From positions 1-64,000 of the forward strand of contig NZ_MUZV01000016.1 in assembly GCF_002000025.1 (NCBI RefSeq): a stretch of DNA of 64,000 nucleotides, read 5' to 3'. Below the pieces are notes generated by a model. The model was not told the origin of the DNA. It did not search any database and was given only the letters and a program-made list of their open reading frames with translations. The translations under genes and the position numbers were made by a program. Shown here one piece after another: positions 26,385 through 37,168 of the stretch (position 1 is its first letter; each line of letters opens with the position of its first letter). This stretch comes from Cognaticolwellia aestuarii (GTDB lineage: Bacteria; Pseudomonadota; Gammaproteobacteria; Enterobacterales; Alteromonadaceae).

Positions 26385-27554
26385 TTATTGCGCTTGATCA
26401 GCAGTGGCAGACGATTGAATTTCAGCCGGCGCAACTAGCGCACCAGGACGAATCTTTTGTAAACCTTCGATAATTAATTTATCGCCATCGCTTAAACCAT
26501 CAGTGACGAGCCAATCAGAACCAATGGTTCTATCAACAGTTAGGACTCTGCTTTGTACTTTGTTATCTTTACCAACAACCATAGCCGTAGGCTGACCTTT
26601 ATTGTTACGACTTACACCGCGCTGTGGTACTAAAATAGCATTCGCTTTAACACCCTCAACAATAGTCGCTCGTGTGTACATGCCAGGCAGTAAAAGTTGG
26701 TCGGGGTTAGGGAACTTAGCACGTAAAGTAACTGAACCTGTACTCGGATCAACGGTAACTTCAGAAAATTGTAGTGTCCCTTTAAAGGCATATGCAGAAC
26801 CATCTTCCAACGTTAATTCAACGTCGGTTTGCTTAGCAGAATCAATTGTCAATTGTCCTGAAGCCAAGGCCATTTTAAGCTGAGTAAGCTCGTTGCTTGA
26901 CTGTGTTAAATCGATGTATATAGGATCTAGTTGAGTAACAGTGGCAAGGGCACTACTTTGATTTGCACTGACTAACGCACCAACGGTGACGCTTGATTTA
27001 CTGATTTGGCCACTTATAGGTGATGATACATGGCTATATTCAATATTAATTTTTGCCGATTGCAGCTGCGCTTTAGCTGTCAGTAATTCAGCACGTGCCT
27101 GTTTATATGCAGCATCAGCTTCATCGAAGTCTTGCTGACTTACCGCGTTAATTTTTAACAGTTCACTATAGCGAGTTGCCTTAGATTTACTACTAGCAAT
27201 GCTGGCTTCTGCTCTGGCAACAGCTGCTTCACTGGCAGCAAGCTCAGCTTCAAATACTGCTGGATTGATTTGATAAAGCGCTTGGCCTTGCTCAACCTCT
27301 TTACCTTCAACAAATAAGCGTGATTGCACAATGCCGCTAACTTGAGGACGAATTTCAGCAATTTGAAATGCATTTACACGCCCAGGTAATTCTTTCTTAA
27401 GGGTGATCGATTGGCTTTTTAACGTAAGTACACCAACGGGTGTCGCTTGGGGAGCTGAAGGTTTAGCCTGCTCAGCCACAACATCACATCCAGTTAAAAC
27501 AACAGAACCAACGATGGCCGATAAAATTAATAGACCGATACGGTAAAACTGCAT
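26385..27554 (-). CDS. Membrane-fusion protein of the RND efflux pump (AcrA/MexA type)
   Basis: 389 residues with a lipobox (VLTGC, Cys23). In order there are the barrel-sandwich lipoyl half (LPGRVNAFQIAEIRPQVSGI), an alpha-hairpin rich in Ala and Gln, the second lipoyl half (IEYSHVSSPISGQISKSSVT), and the beta-barrel and membrane-proximal domains ending in IEGLQKIRPGALV. It links the RND pump to the OMF. It is the first gene of the operon, and a 9-bp-arm palindrome starts 19 bases upstream of its ATG. Confidence 0.95.
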   Translation of the reverse strand: MQFYRIGLLILSAIVGSVVLTGCDVVAEQAKPSAPQATPVGVLTLKSQSITLKKELPGRVNAFQIAEIRPQVSGIVQSRLFVEGKEVEQGQALYQINPAVFEAELAASEAAVARAEASIASSKSKATRYSELLKINAVSQQDFDEADAAYKQARAELLTAKAQLQSAKINIEYSHVSSPISGQISKSSVTVGALVSANQSSALATVTQLDPIYIDLTQSSNELTQLKMALASGQLTIDSAKQTDVELTLEDGSAYAFKGTLQFSEVTVDPSTGSVTLRAKFPNPDQLLLPGMYTRATIVEGVKANAILVPQRGVSRNNKGQPTAMVVGKDNKVQSRVLTVDRTIGSDWLVTDGLSDGDKLIIEGLQKIRPGALVAPAEIQSSATADQAQ

Positions 27555-27572
27555 AAATAAATACTCTCTATA

Positions 27573-27594
27573 TTAGAATGAACGATCATTCTAA
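27573..27594. promoter_or_regulatory. TetR-type operator of the efflux operon
   Basis: TTAGAATGA (27573-27581), ACGA, TCATTCTAA (27586-27594): perfect 9-bp arms. It lies just upstream of the first efflux gene, and TetR regulators of AcrR type bind such sites. Confidence 0.7.
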
Positions 27595-27721
27595 CTTAAG
27601 AAAAGCTAATTTAAAATTTTTCAGACGTTAAAAAATGTAATGAATTGTACAGCCATAACTTAGGTTAACCCTGTACAATTGATTACACTTTTAAAAGCCA
27701 ATTTCCACATTCAGGTTAAAT
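27595..27721. other. Efflux promoter region
   Basis: AT-rich spacer between the operator and the gor terminator. The whole gap 27555-27887 contains no gene; it holds the operator, presumed efflux promoter and the terminator. Confidence 0.5.
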
Positions 27722-27755
27722 AAAAAGAGCCGCTTAAAGTAATTAAGCAGCTCTT
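27722..27755 (-). terminator. gor terminator
   Basis: AAGAGC-C-GCTTAA pairs with TTAAGC-A-GCTCTT (one mismatch), and five A at 27722-27726 give a T run on the gor strand. Confidence 0.75.
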
Positions 27756-27887
27756 AAATTATATTTTACTTCTCTTTAACCAGCTAAGCTAGGCGGCATA
27801 CAAAACGCTTTGACAACACTTAGTGGTGAGTAACTAAAGTGCTAAACATAGATTCATATGCTCAATAAGAGTGAATAGCACCAATGC

Positions 27888-29240
27888 TTACATAGTAACA
27901 AACTCTTCCGCCGATGTAGGATGAATAGCAACGGTGTTATCAAAATCAGCTTTAGTTGCGCCCATTTTCATCGCCACAGCAAAACCTTGTAATAACTCAT
28001 CACTACCAAAACCAATACTGTGAATACCCACTATTTTTTCTTCTTTACCGATACATACCAACTTCATACGAGTGGGGTCACGATAATCTTCCGTTATCGC
28101 TTGATATAAAGCCGTAAATTGAGAGTTATAGACTTTAACGTTATCAACACCGTACTCTTCAATTGCTTCTTGTTCTGACATGCCAACAGTACCAATTACC
28201 GGATGACTAAAGACGACAGTCGCTATATTTGAGTAATCTAAATGCTCGTTAGGTTTGTTGTTAAATAAGCGCTCACATAAACGGCGACCAGCAGCAACAG
28301 CTACCGGTGTTAACTGTGCGCGACCTGTATTGTCGCCTACGGCATAAATGCCGGCAACGTCAGTATTTTGAAACTTGTCTGTTGGAATAAAACCACGTTT
28401 GTCGAGCTTAATACCTGTCGATTCAATGTTAATGTTATCAGTGGCAGGCTCTCGGCCAATCGCCCAGATCACGGTATTAACAGGCCCAACCGTTTTACCG
28501 TTGTCTAAATGAATCGTTAAGGTATTATCGCTATGCTTTTCAACACGCGTTGGCACACTCATGGTATGTAGTGTTGGGCCATGTTTAGCCATCTGTTCCA
28601 CTAAAGTGTCACTGAGCATGTCATCAAAACCGCGTAATGGTTTTTCTTTTCGTACTAATAAGTGTGATTCGCTACCCAGCGCATGTAAAACACCGGCAAG
28701 TTCAACTGCAATATAACCCGCACCAACAACCGCTACTTTTTCTGGCTGTTCAGTTAAGGCAAAAAAACCATCAGAATCAATACCGTGCTCTGCACCTTCA
28801 ATACTTGGACGACTTGGACGCCCACCTGTAGCAATAGTGATGTGATCTGCGGTATACAAAACACCATCAACATCTACGGTATTTTTATCAACAAACTTAG
28901 CAAATCCGTTGATAACAGTAACATCATTACTAGCAAAACCACGTGCATAAGCAGCATGAATGCGTTCAATATATGCTTCTCTATTTTTTACAAGCGTTGA
29001 CCAATCAAAGCTTTGTAGTGGCGCTTTAAAACCATAATCATTAGCATAATGTAGGGCGTCAGCAATTTGACCAGCGTACCACATGGCTTTTTTTGGTACA
29101 CAACCGACATTCACACAAGTACCACCAATATGTTTGGCTTCAATAACTGCCGCTTTTTTACCTAAACGCGCAGCTCGGTTTGCTGAGGCAATACCGCCAC
29201 TGCCAGCGCCAATTGAAATGTAGTCGAAATGTTGTGTCAT
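27888..29240 (-). CDS. gor: Glutathione-disulfide reductase
   Basis: A 450-residue flavoenzyme that reduces GSSG with NADPH in the cytoplasm. The FAD motif is [14 protein letters not shown], the redox disulfide is [13 protein letters not shown] (Cys42 and Cys47, the E. coli positions), NADPH binding is [13 protein letters not shown], and the C-terminal HPTSAEEF supplies the His-Glu catalytic pair of the partner subunit. The length equals E. coli Gor. It has its own upstream region and a downstream terminator, so it is a single gene beside the efflux operon. Confidence 0.96.
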   Translation of the reverse strand: MTQHFDYISIGAGSGGIASANRAARLGKKAAVIEAKHIGGTCVNVGCVPKKAMWYAGQIADALHYANDYGFKAPLQSFDWSTLVKNREAYIERIHAAYARGFASNDVTVINGFAKFVDKNTVDVDGVLYTADHITIATGGRPSRPSIEGAEHGIDSDGFFALTEQPEKVAVVGAGYIAVELAGVLHALGSESHLLVRKEKPLRGFDDMLSDTLVEQMAKHGPTLHTMSVPTRVEKHSDNTLTIHLDNGKTVGPVNTVIWAIGREPATDNINIESTGIKLDKRGFIPTDKFQNTDVAGIYAVGDNTGRAQLTPVAVAAGRRLCERLFNNKPNEHLDYSNIATVVFSHPVIGTVGMSEQEAIEEYGVDNVKVYNSQFTALYQAITEDYRDPTRMKLVCIGKEEKIVGIHSIGFGSDELLQGFAVAMKMGATKADFDNTVAIHPTSAEEFVTM

Positions 29241-29337
29241 GGTTGTTACCTTATTTTCTATTAATATAGATGTATTGCATCAGATATAGGTGAATGATAA
29301 ATATAAAAAGCTCAGTGCTTAACTGATAAGAATATTA

Positions 29338-32300
29338 TTATAAATTACCATCAGAAGCAGACCTAACTGAAAGCACTTTAATTTCATCACGGTTTTCCTT
29401 CAAGAGCTTTATCAGTTCATTGGCCGAGATAGGCTTACAATATAAGTAGCCTTGAATATAGTGACATTGGCGTTCAGCCAAGTATTTAAGCTGTGCTTCG
29501 GTTTCAACACCTTCAGCAATACAGTACATATTTAAATTGTTCGCTAAGACTAATGTGGCCTCAACAATGGCCTCATCAGTTTTTTCAACGCCAATGCCAT
29601 TAACAAAGCTGCGATCGATTTTAATGATGTCCAGCGGCAATTGCTTTAAGTACGCTAAAGATGAAAAACCAGTGCCAAAATCATCAAGCGCCAGTAAAAC
29701 CCCCATGTCACTCAGTTCATTCATTGTTTGAATTGCCTTTTCGGGTTCAAAAATAAAAGCACTTTCTGTAATTTCTATTTTCAATGCATTTGCGGGTAAA
29801 TCAAACTTTTGTAGCTGCCTTTTTATAGAGGCAATTAAATTATTATCACTAAAATGTTTTGCAGAGAAATTTACTGAAAGATAAAAATCAGGCCTTTCCT
29901 CTCGCCATAATTTCAATTGTGCAAAGCCTCGTGTAATGGCTTGTTCTGTCATCGCAACAATCAGCCCTAACTCTTCTGCAAGACTAATAAACTCGACTGG
30001 CGGCACAACATTACCTTTATGTAGCCAGCGCATTAACAGCTCTGCCCCTACCGACTTGCCAGTGTAGGCATCAATTATAGGTTGGTAGGCATTAAAAAAT
30101 TCTTCATTAGCGAACGCCAACTTTAAATTAGTTTCCTTCTCAAGACGTTGTTTAGCTTCTTCATTCATATGCTCAGTAAAAAATTGATAATTATTACGGC
30201 CTAATTGTTTAGCATGATACATAGCAACATCAGCATTTCTAAATAGCTCTTCAGAGCTCTCCGCATCATCTGGGAAAAGTGAAATGCCAATGCTGGCCCC
30301 AATACTGACAACATTATTATTGAGGGTAAAGGGTTGTTGAACTAAATTAATAAACTTTTGCGCTATGCCTGCAAGCTCGTTAGCACTGCGAAAACGTTCA
30401 AGTAAAGCAACAAACTCGTCTCCGCCAATTCTCGCTAGTGTATCGTCAGCACGCATCGACGTGACTAAACGTTTAGATACTTCTTTTAGGAGTAAATCGC
30501 CACATTCATGCCCTAGCGAATCATTAATTTGCTTAAAGCGATCAAGGTCTATAAAAAATAACGCAATAGGTTCTTTACTTCGCCTTGAAGAAGCGGTGGC
30601 ATGAGCAATACGATCAAGGAGCAGTGTTCGGTTAGGTAAGCCCGTTAAGTGATCGTAATTCGCCATGATACGTAATTCATCTTCGGCTGACTTTTGTGCG
30701 GTAATATCGGTATACACGCAAATAAAATGAGTTTTTTGATGCTCTATATTAACGCTAACGCTGATATTTATTATCACATGATATTTTTTTCCGTTGGGGG
30801 TGGTAATAAGTTCTTCACCACGCCAATGACCTTTACGTAAAATAATAGGTAATAACTTACGATAATACTCAGTGCGCGCACGGGTGATACCAGGAATGCA
30901 GTTAGCTAAGGCTAATTCTTCATTTTCCCAACCAAAAACATCCGACATTGATTTGTTTGCTCGCCCTACTTCAAACGCTTCATCAAAAATTAGCACCCAA
31001 TCACGTGTTTGCTCAAACGCAGCTCCATAGTATTGCGCTCGTTCCTGCATAACCTTCGACTCAGTAACGTTGCTATATGAACCTGTCACCCGAGAGGGGC
31101 GGTTATCATGATCAAAGGCAACAATTTTACCTACGTCTCGATACCACATCCAATTATCATTAGCGCACTTTAAACGGTAGGTGCACTCAAAAAGAGCCTC
31201 AGGGTCTGCATTTGCTAGAAAATTTTGCCACTTATTAAAAAACTCACTTTGATCTTCCTTGTGAATAAATTCGACATGCTTTGATAAACTTATTGCTAGG
31301 TCTTGGTTTTGATAACCAAGTTCATGAGAAAAGCGCTTAGCAAAAATAACGTCACTATCTGCCTGCCAATCCCACACTTCACTATTACTTGCTGATAAGG
31401 CTAGCTGTAAGCGATTTTCTCGATATGTTACCTCTTTGTGGGCCTCAATCAGAACTTTTTGTCTTAATTGTCGACGTCTATACCATAGTGCTAGCATCAT
31501 AATAAAAGTGATGGCATAAAGGCTATACGCCAGTGGTGATTTCCAAGGAGCATAGTTCACGTTTATACGAATAAAAGAAGGTGCTGAAAACTCTCCAGTA
31601 AGCACTGACTTTATTTGTACTTTAAAAATATAATTGCCGGGGTCTAAGCGTGGAAAAGTTACAAAGTTTTGTTGGGTTTCAGGAAATGAAACGCCATCAA
31701 CAAAGCCAAATTTAAATATTGGATTTTCAGTATGGCCGTAAGAAAAATCGCTAAAATCGATTCGGATACCAAAGTCGTCATACGCTAAATCGACTTGGTC
31801 ATTATTAGATAAAAAAAGTGGCAAATTAAGCGGTCTCGATAAGGTGTCTACCTTAACAATCCTGACAGTGTTATTAATATTCTTGTTTTTATTTTCCAGT
31901 AATATTGGGTCAAAGAGGCTCACCCCAGAGATACCACCGTACGCAAATCGCCCGTCTGCCAAAGGGTAAAAAGATCCCGCATTAAATTCTGAGCTAGCTA
32001 AACCATCGAGTTTATTAAAACGACGTATATGTTGATCGGCTATTCGTATTCGGAATAAACCACCATGGCTTGAAACCCATATATTATCCGCACTATCAAC
32101 CTGAACGCCATAAACATTAATGTCTAATATACTGTTGTGCTCATCGAAAAAATATTGCACCTGATAATCATCAGGGTTTATCGCAAAGACTCCAACTTGA
32201 GAGAAAGAAAACCAAATTAAACCATTGCTATCACGAACCCAGTGGTCAATATAGCTATTGCCTTCTTTTGACAACTCTTCTTGATGATATATTTTAGTTA

Positions 32301-33933
32301 ATTGCTGAGTAAGCTGATTATATTGCCACAGCGTGTCCGTTGTTGAGATTAAAATATCGTTCGGATCAGCAGAGAAGGACTTCATGATATTCGAGGCATA
32401 TCGACTATTAAAATAATCAGGTAAATTTTCTAACTTAGTCACCTCACCTGTCTGAGCATGAATTTTATGTATACCCGAGTCAGAGATCATCCAGATATAT
32501 TCACCTAAGCTTTTGATTGTGGCCCAGCCATTTTTTATTTTCAGCAACTGGTGGGTTTTTTCAGGGAATTTTGCTTGAATAATTTCTTTCTCAATCTCAT
32601 CAAATAAAATGACACCGTCAGCGGTTAACAACCATAACCGGCCTAAGTAATCCTTCTCAATACCTGAAATATTACTGTGAGTGAAAGAGGTTTTGTCATT
32701 CTTGTTGAGCAAGTAGCGTTTGATGCTATTTTTTTCGAGATTAACAAGGTTCAATCCATCATCTGTGCCAATCCACAATTGCTTATTTGGCGCTGGCGCC
32801 ATGACATTAACACTGCCATTAGATAAACTATTTAGATTATGACTATCATAGGTATACGTGGTAATAATTTCAGTGCTTGGATCCCACCTATATGCCCCAG
32901 AACTTTTAGAACCCATCCATAACTGGCCATTATAATCTATCAGTAAATCGAGCACATTAGCATCAGCAACTGTTTGAAAATATTCACCAAACTTTAATAA
33001 AAACTCACTATATTTAGTATTATTATCAATACGGTAAAGACCTGTGGTGGTTGCAACATAAACCGTATTTTCAAACGCGACTAACTCCCAAACTGCAACA
33101 TTTTCTATCATGCTTTGGTAGGCTAATTCCTTAACACCTTTTTGTAAAAGAGCGACTAGATTTTGTTCTGAAAAGCTAAAAACACCATCATTGGTACCAA
33201 CGTAATAATGCTTATCGACAAGCGTGACACCAAAAACCTTTGCGGCTTCTTTTAGATCAAAGTTTATTCCCGCGGTATCACTATGTTGCACATGAGGTAG
33301 TTTAGTTAAACGTTCTGATTCGAGCTCATACACAAACAGCCCAGCTCGACTAGCAAAAAATACTCTGCCATTTAAGACATTAACATTAAATAGTGTGCCT
33401 ATAGTCGTAAAGTGTTCAGTAAAGTCAATACGTTGTGTTACAGCGCCTGAAGCTACCTGATATTGAAATGCCATTTTCTCGGTGATAAACCAAATATGGT
33501 TATTTTTTAAATCTTCAGTAATTTTCCACACATTGAGCTGTTGACCATTTAAACCTTTAACGCTAATCAAGCGATACTCATTACTTATGGGGTTATAGGT
33601 GTATAAGCCCTTATCAAATAGCGATATCCAAATTAAACCATCACTAGCCACAAAAATGTGATTAACACTAAACTTATGAAAGTCATTATCAGGACCCGCC
33701 AGAGAGGAGATGGTGTAACCATCATAAATATTGATACCGTTTTCGGTACCAAACCAAATATAGCCCTGTTTGTCTTGAGCGATCGCCATAACACTCGCTT
33801 GAGACAAGCCGTCTTCAACCGTAAGTCGTTCTAAAACAATATTATTAATTTTTGCATCCACGGGCACAACAGCACAGCATAAGCAGCAAATAATAATAGA
33901 CATTAGTCGATGAGTAATGGTCATATTTTTCAA
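29338..33933 (-). CDS. Periplasmic beta-propeller / PAS / GGDEF / EAL signalling protein
   Basis: 1531 residues. After a signal peptide, residues about 30-690 carry two-component-propeller repeats (DKQGYIWFGTENGINIYDG, DSNGLIWFSF, DSADNIWVSSHGGLFRI), then a Y_Y_Y domain (about 690-785), one transmembrane helix near 800, two PAS domains (about 840-1080), GGDEF (about 1090-1255) and EAL (about 1265-1515). The GGDEF signature RIGGDEFVALL is intact, so diguanylate cyclase activity is likely. In the EAL part the signature reads AELLMRW, but the catalytic region (NFSAKHF, EITESAF, DDFGTGFSSL, KIDRSFV) is complete. The periplasmic propeller probably senses an extracellular sugar or polymer and controls c-di-GMP. 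It replaces the usual histidine-kinase output. Confidence 0.93.
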   Translation of the reverse strand: MKNMTITHRLMSIIICCLCCAVVPVDAKINNIVLERLTVEDGLSQASVMAIAQDKQGYIWFGTENGINIYDGYTISSLAGPDNDFHKFSVNHIFVASDGLIWISLFDKGLYTYNPISNEYRLISVKGLNGQQLNVWKITEDLKNNHIWFITEKMAFQYQVASGAVTQRIDFTEHFTTIGTLFNVNVLNGRVFFASRAGLFVYELESERLTKLPHVQHSDTAGINFDLKEAAKVFGVTLVDKHYYVGTNDGVFSFSEQNLVALLQKGVKELAYQSMIENVAVWELVAFENTVYVATTTGLYRIDNNTKYSEFLLKFGEYFQTVADANVLDLLIDYNGQLWMGSKSSGAYRWDPSTEIITTYTYDSHNLNSLSNGSVNVMAPAPNKQLWIGTDDGLNLVNLEKNSIKRYLLNKNDKTSFTHSNISGIEKDYLGRLWLLTADGVILFDEIEKEIIQAKFPEKTHQLLKIKNGWATIKSLGEYIWMISDSGIHKIHAQTGEVTKLENLPDYFNSRYASNIMKSFSADPNDILISTTDTLWQYNQLTQQLTKIYHQEELSKEGNSYIDHWVRDSNGLIWFSFSQVGVFAINPDDYQVQYFFDEHNSILDINVYGVQVDSADNIWVSSHGGLFRIRIADQHIRRFNKLDGLASSEFNAGSFYPLADGRFAYGGISGVSLFDPILLENKNKNINNTVRIVKVDTLSRPLNLPLFLSNNDQVDLAYDDFGIRIDFSDFSYGHTENPIFKFGFVDGVSFPETQQNFVTFPRLDPGNYIFKVQIKSVLTGEFSAPSFIRINVNYAPWKSPLAYSLYAITFIMMLALWYRRRQLRQKVLIEAHKEVTYRENRLQLALSASNSEVWDWQADSDVIFAKRFSHELGYQNQDLAISLSKHVEFIHKEDQSEFFNKWQNFLANADPEALFECTYRLKCANDNWMWYRDVGKIVAFDHDNRPSRVTGSYSNVTESKVMQERAQYYGAAFEQTRDWVLIFDEAFEVGRANKSMSDVFGWENEELALANCIPGITRARTEYYRKLLPIILRKGHWRGEELITTPNGKKYHVIINISVSVNIEHQKTHFICVYTDITAQKSAEDELRIMANYDHLTGLPNRTLLLDRIAHATASSRRSKEPIALFFIDLDRFKQINDSLGHECGDLLLKEVSKRLVTSMRADDTLARIGGDEFVALLERFRSANELAGIAQKFINLVQQPFTLNNNVVSIGASIGISLFPDDAESSEELFRNADVAMYHAKQLGRNNYQFFTEHMNEEAKQRLEKETNLKLAFANEEFFNAYQPIIDAYTGKSVGAELLMRWLHKGNVVPPVEFISLAEELGLIVAMTEQAITRGFAQLKLWREERPDFYLSVNFSAKHFSDNNLIASIKRQLQKFDLPANALKIEITESAFIFEPEKAIQTMNELSDMGVLLALDDFGTGFSSLAYLKQLPLDIIKIDRSFVNGIGVEKTDEAIVEATLVLANNLNMYCIAEGVETEAQLKYLAERQCHYIQGYLYCKPISANELIKLLKENRDEIKVLSVRSASDGNL

Positions 33934-34407
33934 AAACTCAATTCAATAGAAAACATAATATGAATAATATATACGAGTATAGATAGATAAATAATTAATC
34001 AACTTTTCGTTGCTGGCTTATCCAACACTTTAGTTAATGTAAAGTCACGTTGCCAGTCACTAGCTGATCATATTTTTCATAATGGGTAACGAGTAAAATC
34101 ATTTTAAATAAATCAAGTATCGCATTTAATATCATCTATCCATTTGATACGAAACAAGGCCTTTTATCGCTAACACTTTCCCTCTAATTATCGACTTATA
34201 TTTACTCAATAAGCGCTAATTAAATTACAAATATCAACCTACTACTAAAATTCAGTATGACACTTAATATTATTAATAAAAATCTAATTTGATGATAAAT
34301 TTTTAATAAAGACACACCCCAAACAATAGATATCAATGACATCACTTGAATTTAACAATTCTGCCCTTACCTTTATTAACAATATTTATCGACAAGTTGT
34401 GCCTGCT
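33934..34407. other. AT-rich spacer between divergent genes
   Basis: No gene seen. The signalling gene and prlC diverge here, so both promoters must lie within it; no clear operator or hairpin was found. Confidence 0.4.
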
Positions 34408-36450
34408 ATGACCAATCCATTATTACAAAATACGCCATTACCGCAATTTTCTAAAATTAAGCCTGAGCATATTAAACCTGCTGTTGAGCAAGCTATTGCT
34501 GACTGTAAAAGTACTATTGCCGATGTGTTAGCTAATAATACACAATTTACATGGGCTAATTTAGTTGCGCCTATTGATGAAGTTGATGACGTATTAGGTA
34601 AGTTATGGTCGCCTATCTCACATATGAACTCAGTGGTTAACAACGATGAACTTCGTGAAGCATATGAGTCATGTTTGCCACTTTTATCTGAATATGGCAC
34701 CTTTGTTGGTCAACATGCCGGCCTATTTACCGCTTATCAGCAATTAAGTGAAAGTGATGAATTTAAACAATTAGATACCGCACAACAAAAAGTTATCACT
34801 AATGCGCTACGTGATTTCACCTTGTCAGGTATTGCTCTGAACGATAACGACAAAAAGCGCTACGGCGAAATTGCTACACGCTTATCAGAACTTAGTTCAA
34901 CTTTTGGTAATAATATTCTCGATGCTACCCATGCATTTAGCGTGAATATTACCGATGAAAACGAATTATCTGGATTACCAGAAAGCGCGAAAGAGGCAGC
35001 AAAAGCCTTAGCCGAAGCACAAGAAAAGTCAGGTTGGTTATTTACCTTAGACATACCAAGTTATTTACCGGTCATGACCTACTGTGATAACCAAGCATTA
35101 CGCGAAAAAATGTATCGTGCTTACGTTACCCGTGCCTCTGAAATTGGCCCAAATGCTGGTGAATATGACAACAGCCCGATCATGAGTGAATTACTCGCTT
35201 TACGTCATGAGCTTGCCAACTTACTCGGTTTTGATAGCTTTGCAGAAAAGTCTCTCGCAACCAAAATGGCAAATAATAGCAATGAAGTAATCGGCTTCTT
35301 AGAAGATTTAGCCGTAAAATCAAAAGCTCAAGGTGAGCAAGACTTAGTTGAAGTTACGGCATTTGCTAAACAAAACTTTGCCCAAAGCAACTTGCAAGCT
35401 TGGGATTTACCTTATTACAGTGAAAAACTAAAACAAGAACGCTACGCTATTTCTGACGAAGAGCTACGCCCTTACTTCCCTGAAAAGAAAGTCGTTGCCG
35501 GCTTATTCGAAGTAGTACATCGCTTATTTGGTTTAACGATTAGCGAACGTCAAGGTGTTGATACTTGGCATAAAGATGTTAAGTTTTTCGATGTTTTTGA
35601 TAACAATCAACAGCTACGTGGTAGCTTCTACTTTGATTTATATGCGCGTGCTCACAAACGTGGCGGCGCTTGGATGGACGATTGTGTCGGCCGACGAGAA
35701 TTAGCTAATGGCGATATTCAGTACCCCGTAGCCTACCTCACTTGTAACTTTAACGGTCCTGTGGGCGACAAACCGGCTTTATTCACTCATGACGAAGTGG
35801 TTACCTTGTTCCATGAGTTTGGTCATGGCATTCATCATATGCTGACACAAATTAACGCAGCAGGCGTTTCTGGTATTAACGGTGTGCCATGGGATGCGGT
35901 TGAATTACCAAGCCAATTTTTAGAAAACTGGTGTTGGCAACCTGAAGCACTTGCTTTTATTTCTGGTCATTACCAAACTGATGAACCGTTACCACAAGAT
36001 ATGCTAGACAAAATGTTAGCGGCGAAAAACTTTCAATCGGCAATGCAAATGATCCGTCAGCTAGAATTTAGCTTATTCGATTTTAAAATGCATGCCCAGT
36101 ATTCACCAGAAAAAGGTGATGAAATTCAACAGGTATTGAACCAAGTTCGAGATGATTACGCGGTAATAAAAGCACCTGAGTTCAATCGTTTTCAGCACAG
36201 CTTTGGCCATATTTTTGGTGGCGGATATGCTGCAGGCTATTACAGCTATAAGTGGGCTGAAGTACTATCAGCAGACGCCTTTTCTCGCTTTGAAGAAGAA
36301 GGCATTTTTAACCAAACAGTCGGCCATGACTTTTTAACCAATGTTTTAGAAATGGGTGGTTCAAAAGAGCCTAGCGAACTATTTAAAGCCTTTCGTGGAC
36401 GAGAGCCTAATATAGACGCTTTGTTACGTCATAGCGGCATCACAGGTTAA
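34408..36450 (+). CDS. prlC: Oligopeptidase A (M3 zinc metallopeptidase)
   Basis: Cytoplasmic oligopeptidase that degrades signal-peptide fragments and other short peptides. The zinc motif FHEFGHGIHH places His469, Glu470 and His473 if translation starts at 34408 (MTNPLLQNTPLPQF), the same numbering and 680-residue length as E. coli PrlC/OpdA. A longer frame to ATG 34336 adds 24 residues without homology and is rejected. The Tag-like and rsmJ genes follow with gaps of 4 bp and an 11-bp overlap; the prlC-rsmJ pairing matches E. coli, where yhiQ (rsmJ) is next to prlC. Confidence 0.95.
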   Translation: MTNPLLQNTPLPQFSKIKPEHIKPAVEQAIADCKSTIADVLANNTQFTWANLVAPIDEVDDVLGKLWSPISHMNSVVNNDELREAYESCLPLLSEYGTFVGQHAGLFTAYQQLSESDEFKQLDTAQQKVITNALRDFTLSGIALNDNDKKRYGEIATRLSELSSTFGNNILDATHAFSVNITDENELSGLPESAKEAAKALAEAQEKSGWLFTLDIPSYLPVMTYCDNQALREKMYRAYVTRASEIGPNAGEYDNSPIMSELLALRHELANLLGFDSFAEKSLATKMANNSNEVIGFLEDLAVKSKAQGEQDLVEVTAFAKQNFAQSNLQAWDLPYYSEKLKQERYAISDEELRPYFPEKKVVAGLFEVVHRLFGLTISERQGVDTWHKDVKFFDVFDNNQQLRGSFYFDLYARAHKRGGAWMDDCVGRRELANGDIQYPVAYLTCNFNGPVGDKPALFTHDEVVTLFHEFGHGIHHMLTQINAAGVSGINGVPWDAVELPSQFLENWCWQPEALAFISGHYQTDEPLPQDMLDKMLAAKNFQSAMQMIRQLEFSLFDFKMHAQYSPEKGDEIQQVLNQVRDDYAVIKAPEFNRFQHSFGHIFGGGYAAGYYSYKWAEVLSADAFSRFEEEGIFNQTVGHDFLTNVLEMGGSKEPSELFKAFRGREPNIDALLRHSGITG

Positions 36451-36454
36451 TAAC

Positions 36455-37168
36455 ATGGCATTAGAAAAATTTGACGATATATATCAACGCGCCGCTGAAC
36501 GCAAAGGTGGTGCTGCTAAGCTAAATATTTTATTAGGCACTGGTCAGCAAGATCAATTGCTAACCCAAATAGGCGACGATAGATTTTTAGCCGAGTTCAG
36601 CAAAAAAGTATTTCAATCAGGTTTTGTGTGGCGCGTGGTAGAAAATAAATGGCCTAACTTTGAAGAAAGCTTTTTTAATTTTAATATCGAAAAGGTTTTG
36701 ATGATGCCAGAAGAAATGATGGAGCGAAAAGCCAGCGATCCAAAAATCATTCGTAACTTTAATAAAGTCAAAACCATTAAAGCTAACGGGCAAATGATTT
36801 TTGAAGAGCAACAAAAAGGCCACAGTTTTGCTGAGTTTATTGCAAACTGGCCCAGTAACGACATTATTGGTTTATGGGCTTATTTGAAAAAGCACGGCCA
36901 ACGCCTTGGTGGTAACACCGGACCTTATGCCCTGCGTGCTTTAGGCAAAGACACTTTTATTTTAAGCCGAGATGTTGAAGCTTATTTTCGTGCTCATGAC
37001 ATTATTACGGGTGGCATTCAAACTAAATCTAGCTTAAATGCTATCCAAGCAAGCTTTAATCACTGGCAACAACAAAGTAACTTATCGCTAAGTCAACTAA
37101 GCCGCCTAATTGCTTATGCAACGGGCGACAATCATATACATTTAGAAGAAGTTGCAGATGTTGAATAA
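36455..37168 (+). CDS. DNA-3-methyladenine glycosylase I-like protein
   Basis: 237 residues with the helical core of the Tag family: [69 protein letters not shown] and [11 protein letters not shown]. It would remove alkylated bases such as 3-methyladenine. The Cys and His zinc ligands of E. coli Tag near both ends are not visible, so this is the divergent branch and activity is uncertain. It sits between prlC and rsmJ in one transcript, four bases after prlC. Confidence 0.8.
   Translation: MALEKFDDIYQRAAERKGGAAKLNILLGTGQQDQLLTQIGDDRFLAEFSKKVFQSGFVWRVVENKWPNFEESFFNFNIEKVLMMPEEMMERKASDPKIIRNFNKVKTIKANGQMIFEEQQKGHSFAEFIANWPSNDIIGLWAYLKKHGQRLGGNTGPYALRALGKDTFILSRDVEAYFRAHDIITGGIQTKSSLNAIQASFNHWQQQSNLSLSQLSRLIAYATGDNHIHLEEVADVE

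Noticed and set aside
34336-34407. Longer PrlC start at 34336
   Set aside because: Start at 34408 gives the exact E. coli length and zinc-ligand numbers.
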